Assembly (NCBI RefSeq): GCF_035492295.1 | Contig: NZ_DATJJK010000278.1 | Coordinates: forward strand, 26,155 to 90,154 | DNA length: 64,000 bases | Direction of reading: 5' to 3' | Origin: Acidisoma sp035492295 | GTDB lineage: Bacteria; Pseudomonadota; Alphaproteobacteria; Acetobacterales; Acetobacteraceae | Part shown: one piece after another, positions 60,465 through 64,000 of the stretch | Layout of the letters: every line of letters begins with the position of its first letter | How positions within the stretch are numbered: position 1 is the stretch's first letter | The notes under the pieces: generated by a model | What the model was told of the DNA's origin: nothing | Database searches by the model: none | The model's input: only the letters and a program-made list of their open reading frames with translations | Program-made: the position numbers and the translations under genes

Positions 60465-61130
60465 ATGCAGGTATCCGAAACGCGTGAGCACCAGCCGCAC
60501 TCGGCTCTGGACAAGGCCGCCGTGCAGGCCGCTTACCGGCGGTGGGCGGGTATCTACGATGGCGCCTTCGGTGCAATCTCGCATTCCGCTCGTAACCGCA
60601 CCGTGTCCCTGATCAATGCGCTTCCTGGGCGGGACGTGCTGGAGGTCGGCGTCGGCACGGGTCTGGCACTCCCCCTGTACAATCCCGAGAAACGTGTGAC
60701 GGGCATCGACCTCTCGACCGAAATGCTGGCCCGTGCGCGGGCGCGCACCGAAAAGATGGGGCTGCGCCACGTCGCGGGACTTCACGAGATGGATGCGGAA
60801 GCGACCGGCTTCCCCGACCAGAGTTTCGATATCGCGGTCGCCATGTTCGTGGCGTCCGTAGTGCCGAATCCGAAGCGGCTGATTACGGAGATGCGGCGGC
60901 TGGTTCGCCCCTCCGGCCATCTCCTCTTCGTCAATCACTTCATCGCACCATCCGGGCCCCGCCGCTGGATCGAACGCGCCATGGCACCGGCCTCTCACGC
61001 TCTGGGCTGGCATCCGGATTTCGCCGTCGAAGCGCTCCTCACGCCGGAGGAGAACGCCCGTGCCGTGACCCGCGCAACCTGGCCCTTCGGCATCTTCACG
61101 CTTGTCCACCTGCCCGCCGAGCCGGGCTGA
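60465..61130 (+). CDS. pmtA: Phosphatidylethanolamine N-methyltransferase (PmtA-like)
   Basis: A 221-residue class I SAM methyltransferase. The SAM-binding motif DVLEVGVGTG is at 57-66. The start AAYRRWAGIYDGAFGAIS is typical of Rhodobacter-type PmtA that makes phosphatidylcholine from phosphatidylethanolamine. The later GHLLFVNHFIAPSGP supports the family. It is monocistronic, 81 bases after the ribonuclease gene. Related ubiquinone/menaquinone methyltransferases are an alternative but lack the conserved N-terminal segment. Confidence 0.87.
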   Translation: MQVSETREHQPHSALDKAAVQAAYRRWAGIYDGAFGAISHSARNRTVSLINALPGRDVLEVGVGTGLALPLYNPEKRVTGIDLSTEMLARARARTEKMGLRHVAGLHEMDAEATGFPDQSFDIAVAMFVASVVPNPKRLITEMRRLVRPSGHLLFVNHFIAPSGPRRWIERAMAPASHALGWHPDFAVEALLTPEENARAVTRATWPFGIFTLVHLPAEPG

Positions 61131-61387
61131 GCGCGCGCCGCTTCCCTCGCGCAGGGCCGCACTCTCCGAAAGGCGTGTTTGGCCTGCACGCAAACTGTTT
61201 CTCGACCCAAGACTCCTGTGCTAGCCCAGCTAGACCTGAGGGAGCGCAGCCGCACGCCCTCAGTGTCCCGACGATGGCATGGCAGACATCATGCGCGGCC
61301 CCATGTCAGCGCTACGCGGTATTGACCCATTTCCCGTAAAGGGTGGGCCTGGCCCAAGGACGGTACTGGAAAGACGAAAGCCTGATC

Positions 61388-62320
61388 ATGGATAAGCCTG
61401 CTACCGCGATCCCTGCCGAGCGGACGCTGCCCGGCAGCGCCGAGTTTGCGGATTGGATCGCGCTGCTGAAACCACGGGTCATGAGCCTCGTGGTCTTCGC
61501 CGGCGCCAGTGGAATGGTGCTGGCACCGGGTCACATCGATCCGCTCGTCGCTGTTGGCGCCATCCTTTGCATCGCCATCGGTGCGGGTGCGGCAGGCGCC
61601 ATCAACATGTGGTACGACCGGGATATCGACGCGGTCATGCGTCGCACGGCCAGTCGCCCCATTCCAGCCGGGCGCATGGCGCCGCTGCCGGCGCTGATCT
61701 ACGGCGTCGTGCTCTCCATCCTCTCCGTCGTCGCCATGGACCTGCTGACCAACTGGGTCGCCGCCCTGATGCTGGCGGTCTCGATCGCCTTCTATGTCTT
61801 CATCTACACGATGTGGCTGAAGCGCCGCACGCCGCAGAATATCGTCATCGGTGGAGCCGCCGGTGCCTTTCCGCCCATCATCGGCTGGGCGGCCGTCACC
61901 GGCAGCATCGACCTCGTGCCGGTGCTGATGTTCGCCATCACCTTCATCTGGACACCGCCCCATTTCTGGTCCCTCGCCCTCTACGCGAGTGGGGACTATG
62001 AGCGGGCCGGCGTGCCGATGCTGCCCGTCGTCTCCGGCCAGCGGGTGACGCGGATCAATATCCTCGTCTACACGCTGCTGCTGCTGCCGGTGGCCGCCAG
62101 CCCCTGGATGGTGGGCTTCGTCGGCCTGCCCTATCTCGTCATCAGTCTGATACTCAGCGGTCTTTTCATCCTCCATGCCGTCCGCGTGCTGCACGACGGC
62201 GCGGGGCCCGGCGGCGCCTCGGTGACGGAGAACGCCCCAGCGCGGAAGGCCTTCCGCTACTCCCTTCTCTATCTCTTCCTGCTCTTCCTGGCTCTCGCTC
62301 TCTGCCGGGTCATTCATTAA
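61388..62320 (+). CDS. ctaB: Protoheme IX farnesyltransferase
   Basis: A 310-residue polytopic membrane enzyme (about nine helices) that attaches a farnesyl group to heme b to make heme O for terminal oxidases. The key NMWYDRDIDAVMRRTASRPI motif (73-92) supplies the Asp residues that bind prenyl diphosphate, and FIWTPPHFWSLAL is the second conserved loop. The gene is alone, without the coxB/coxA genes that often flank it. The C-terminal tail adds a charged segment before a last helix. Confidence 0.95.
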   Translation: MDKPATAIPAERTLPGSAEFADWIALLKPRVMSLVVFAGASGMVLAPGHIDPLVAVGAILCIAIGAGAAGAINMWYDRDIDAVMRRTASRPIPAGRMAPLPALIYGVVLSILSVVAMDLLTNWVAALMLAVSIAFYVFIYTMWLKRRTPQNIVIGGAAGAFPPIIGWAAVTGSIDLVPVLMFAITFIWTPPHFWSLALYASGDYERAGVPMLPVVSGQRVTRINILVYTLLLLPVAASPWMVGFVGLPYLVISLILSGLFILHAVRVLHDGAGPGGASVTENAPARKAFRYSLLYLFLLFLALALCRVIH

Positions 62321-62347
62321 GAGCAAGCTTCCCTGAAAGATCCGGCC

Positions 62348-63841
62348 ATGACCGCCTATGACCGCGCCGCCGCCCGCTTCGCGCGCATCGCTACCGTGGG
62401 CGAGGCGATCGCCATGCTGAACTGGGATGCATCCGTCATGATGCCGCCGGGCGGCGCGGCCGCACGCGGGGACCAACTCGCCGTGCTTTCCGGTCTCGCC
62501 CATGAGCTGACCGTCGATCCCCGTCTCGCGGACGACCTCGCAGAGGCCGAGGCGGCGCCCCCGCAGGAGCCCTGGGCCGCCGCCAATCTCGCTTTGATGC
62601 GCCATCGCCGCGCCCAGGCAGTGGCCCTCCCCGCCGATCTGGTGGAGGCGCAGAGCCGCGCCAATTCCGCTTGCGAATCCGTTTGGCGGCGCGCGCGTGC
62701 CGCCTCCGATTTCGCCATGGTCCAGCCCTATCTGGAGGAGGTCGTCCGTCTCACACGAGCGCAGGCGACCGCGCTCGGCGAGACCTTCGGCATGGCCCCC
62801 TACGACGCGCTGATGGACCTCTACCAGCGCGGCATCGTCGCGGCGGATGTGGAGCCGGTCTTCTCGGCCTACGAGCTCTTCCTGGGCGACGCCCTGCCGC
62901 GCGCCGAAGCGATCCAGGCCTCCCGTGGCCCGGGCCAGCCCCTGTCCGGCCCCTTTCCGACCGATTTGCAGGAAGCGCTCTGCCGCCGCCTCTCGGCCTC
63001 GGCCGGGCTCGATTACACCCATGCCCGGCTGGACCGCTCCGCCCATCCCTTCAGCGGCGGCACGCCCACCGACACCCGTATCACCAGCCGCTACAGCGAA
63101 GACGAGTGTTTCCAGAGCATCATGGGCGTGATGCACGAGACCGGCCACGCGCTCTACGAGACCGGTCTGCCACAGGCCCATGCGCGGCTGCCGGTGGGCG
63201 AGGCCGCCGGCATGGCGGCGCATGAAAGCCAGTCCCTGCTGATCGAGCTGCAGGTCTGCCGCTCGGACGCCTGGCTCTCCTGGCTCGGCCCCCAGCTCCA
63301 TGCGGCCTTCGGCGGCGATCCGGCGCTCTACCGCGCCGAGAATCTGGGTCGCCTGCTGCGCCATGTTGAGCGCGGCTTCATCCGCGTCGAAGCAAACGAG
63401 GTCACCTACCCGGCCCATGTCATCTTGCGCTTCCGGCTGGAGCGCGCGCTGATTGCGGGCGATCTCACCGTCGCGGACCTGCCCGGTGCCTGGAACGAGG
63501 GTTTTGCGGCACTCCTCGGCATCACCCCGCCGGACGACCGCCGCGGGTGCCTGCAGGACATCCACTGGTATGACGGCGCCTTCGGCTATTTCCCGAGCTA
63601 CACACTGGGTGCAATGGCCGCCGCGCAGATCATGGCGGCGATCCGGCGCGATCTGCCCGATCTCGACGCGGCGCTGGCGGAGGGCGATCTCTCCGGCCTG
63701 CTCGGCTGGGTACGACGGGAAATCCACGGCCGCGCTAATCTCCTCGGCTTCAACGATCTTCTGCGGGCGGCGACCGGCAAGCCGCTGGATGCGCAGGCTT
63801 TCGAGGCGCATCTCACCGCGCGCTACCTCGGCCCGGGCTGA
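62348..63841 (+). CDS. Carboxypeptidase Taq (M32 metallopeptidase)
   Basis: A 497-residue zinc metallocarboxypeptidase. The zinc-binding HETGH is at 263-267 (VMHETGHALYETGL) with the following HESQSLLIELQ; TYPAHVILRFRLERALI and DIHWYDGAFGYFPSYTLGAM are M32 hallmarks. It removes C-terminal residues from peptides in the cytoplasm. It starts 27 bases after ctaB and is probably co-transcribed. Confidence 0.94.
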   Translation: MTAYDRAAARFARIATVGEAIAMLNWDASVMMPPGGAAARGDQLAVLSGLAHELTVDPRLADDLAEAEAAPPQEPWAAANLALMRHRRAQAVALPADLVEAQSRANSACESVWRRARAASDFAMVQPYLEEVVRLTRAQATALGETFGMAPYDALMDLYQRGIVAADVEPVFSAYELFLGDALPRAEAIQASRGPGQPLSGPFPTDLQEALCRRLSASAGLDYTHARLDRSAHPFSGGTPTDTRITSRYSEDECFQSIMGVMHETGHALYETGLPQAHARLPVGEAAGMAAHESQSLLIELQVCRSDAWLSWLGPQLHAAFGGDPALYRAENLGRLLRHVERGFIRVEANEVTYPAHVILRFRLERALIAGDLTVADLPGAWNEGFAALLGITPPDDRRGCLQDIHWYDGAFGYFPSYTLGAMAAAQIMAAIRRDLPDLDAALAEGDLSGLLGWVRREIHGRANLLGFNDLLRAATGKPLDAQAFEAHLTARYLGPG

Positions 63842-63880
63842 GCCGCGCGTCCTGTGACAGCTCGGTTGCAATTACCCCCC

Positions 63881-63909
63881 TTGATCCCGGTCGCCGGCTG
63901 CGCTACCCA
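63881..63909 (+). promoter_or_regulatory. Candidate promoter of tRNA-Phe
   Basis: TTGATC and TACCCA with a 17-base spacer would start transcription about 17 bases before the tRNA. The -10 is weak, so this is only a candidate. Confidence 0.3.
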
Positions 63910-63933
63910 GCCGGCCACGCCAAGAGCGTCGTT

Positions 63934-64000
63934 GCCCAGGTAGCTCAGTTGGTAGAGCATGCGACTGAAAATCGCAGTGTCGGTGGTTCGATTCCGCCCC
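63934..64000 (+). tRNA. tRNA-Phe (GAA), truncated by the window edge
   Basis: Acceptor GCCCAGG, D-arm GCTCAGTTGGTAGAGC, anticodon stem GCGAC-TGAAAAT-... with GAA anticodon, and T-arm GGTGGTTCGATTCCGCC fold into a tRNA. The last part of the acceptor stem lies beyond base 64000. Confidence 0.95.

Noticed and set aside
61279..61395. 38-residue open frame overlapping the ctaB start
   Set aside because: It overlaps the ctaB ATG and could be a leader peptide, but there is no ribosome site and no recognisable sequence.
61289..63871. Long minus-strand open frame opposite ctaB and the M32 peptidase
   Set aside because: It spans two real genes on the other strand and has no domain; codon bias of GC-rich genes explains it.

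Overview
The window is 64 kb of GC-rich, densely packed bacterial chromosome. The gene set points to an alphaproteobacterium, probably Rhodospirillales (Acetobacteraceae-like). Indicators are the dusB-ntrB-ntrC-ntrY-ntrX block, an EipB/DUF1849 envelope protein, a Rhodobacter-type PmtA, a stand-alone ctaB and a KdsD for outer-membrane LPS. The placement is inferred from gene content and not from a marker tree. Almost everything is housekeeping or metabolic. No prophage, transposase, CRISPR array or rRNA was seen; one tRNA-Phe is cut by the right edge.

Layout. 0-14 kb: PhzF-like isomerase, amidase, kdsD, rpmG, a ClC transporter with CBS domains, a DUF1328 peptide, a Liv-type binding protein, a small oxidoreductase/hydrolase operon (quinone reductase, esterase, SDR, VOC protein), a squalene-synthase-fold protein, sodB, yajC and a DUF815 ATPase. 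14.2-18.5 kb: an AT-richer leader followed by one very large multidomain glycosyltransferase gene. 18.5-26.1 kb: the two nitrogen two-component pairs behind dusB. 26.1-29.2 kb: ispF, an EpmB-like aminomutase, efp and suhB. 29.3-33.8 kb: a proline-rich OmpA-like secreted protein, a MotA/ExbB-like channel, a MotB-like coiled-coil peptidoglycan binder and an orphan DNA methyltransferase in tight tandem.

33.8-43.5 kb: a lipoprotein-gmk-yicC operon, an SDR, a slipin behind a near-perfect CRP-type palindrome, xylA, a 5'-truncated panC remnant, a pirin, a secreted protein made of four identical 15-residue repeats, anmK and tyrS. 43.7-48.6 kb: a stress-like cluster of Hsp20, a Lon protease, a COG4315 secreted protein, an ECF sigma factor and its anti-sigma factor. 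49-52 kb: an MDR dehydrogenase with divergent HxlR regulator, an AraC regulator, an FMN reductase and an XapX peptide. 52-54.2 kb: a minus-strand run of beta-carbonic anhydrase, MT-A70 methyltransferase, small membrane protein and cyanase. 54.3-64 kb: an HIBADH-like reductase, DUF488, EipB, a CHAP lipoprotein, a ThiF/MoeB E1, a DsrE protein, an SH3 protein, an RNase E/G-like protein, PmtA, CtaB, an M32 carboxypeptidase and tRNA-Phe.

Themes. Envelope and cell-wall functions recur (kdsD, anmK, CHAP, EipB, the MotAB-like ring, PmtA). Several operons are translationally coupled by 4-bp ATGA overlaps. A family of dispersed palindromic elements sits in intergenic gaps at about 11.8, 22.2, 36.7 and 55.2 kb. 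The most unusual loci are the synonymous-only 15-residue repeat protein, the motor-like ring beside a DNA methyltransferase, the MT-A70 gene inside a cyanate-type operon, the Hsp20-Lon-ECF cluster and the tandem glycosyltransferase.
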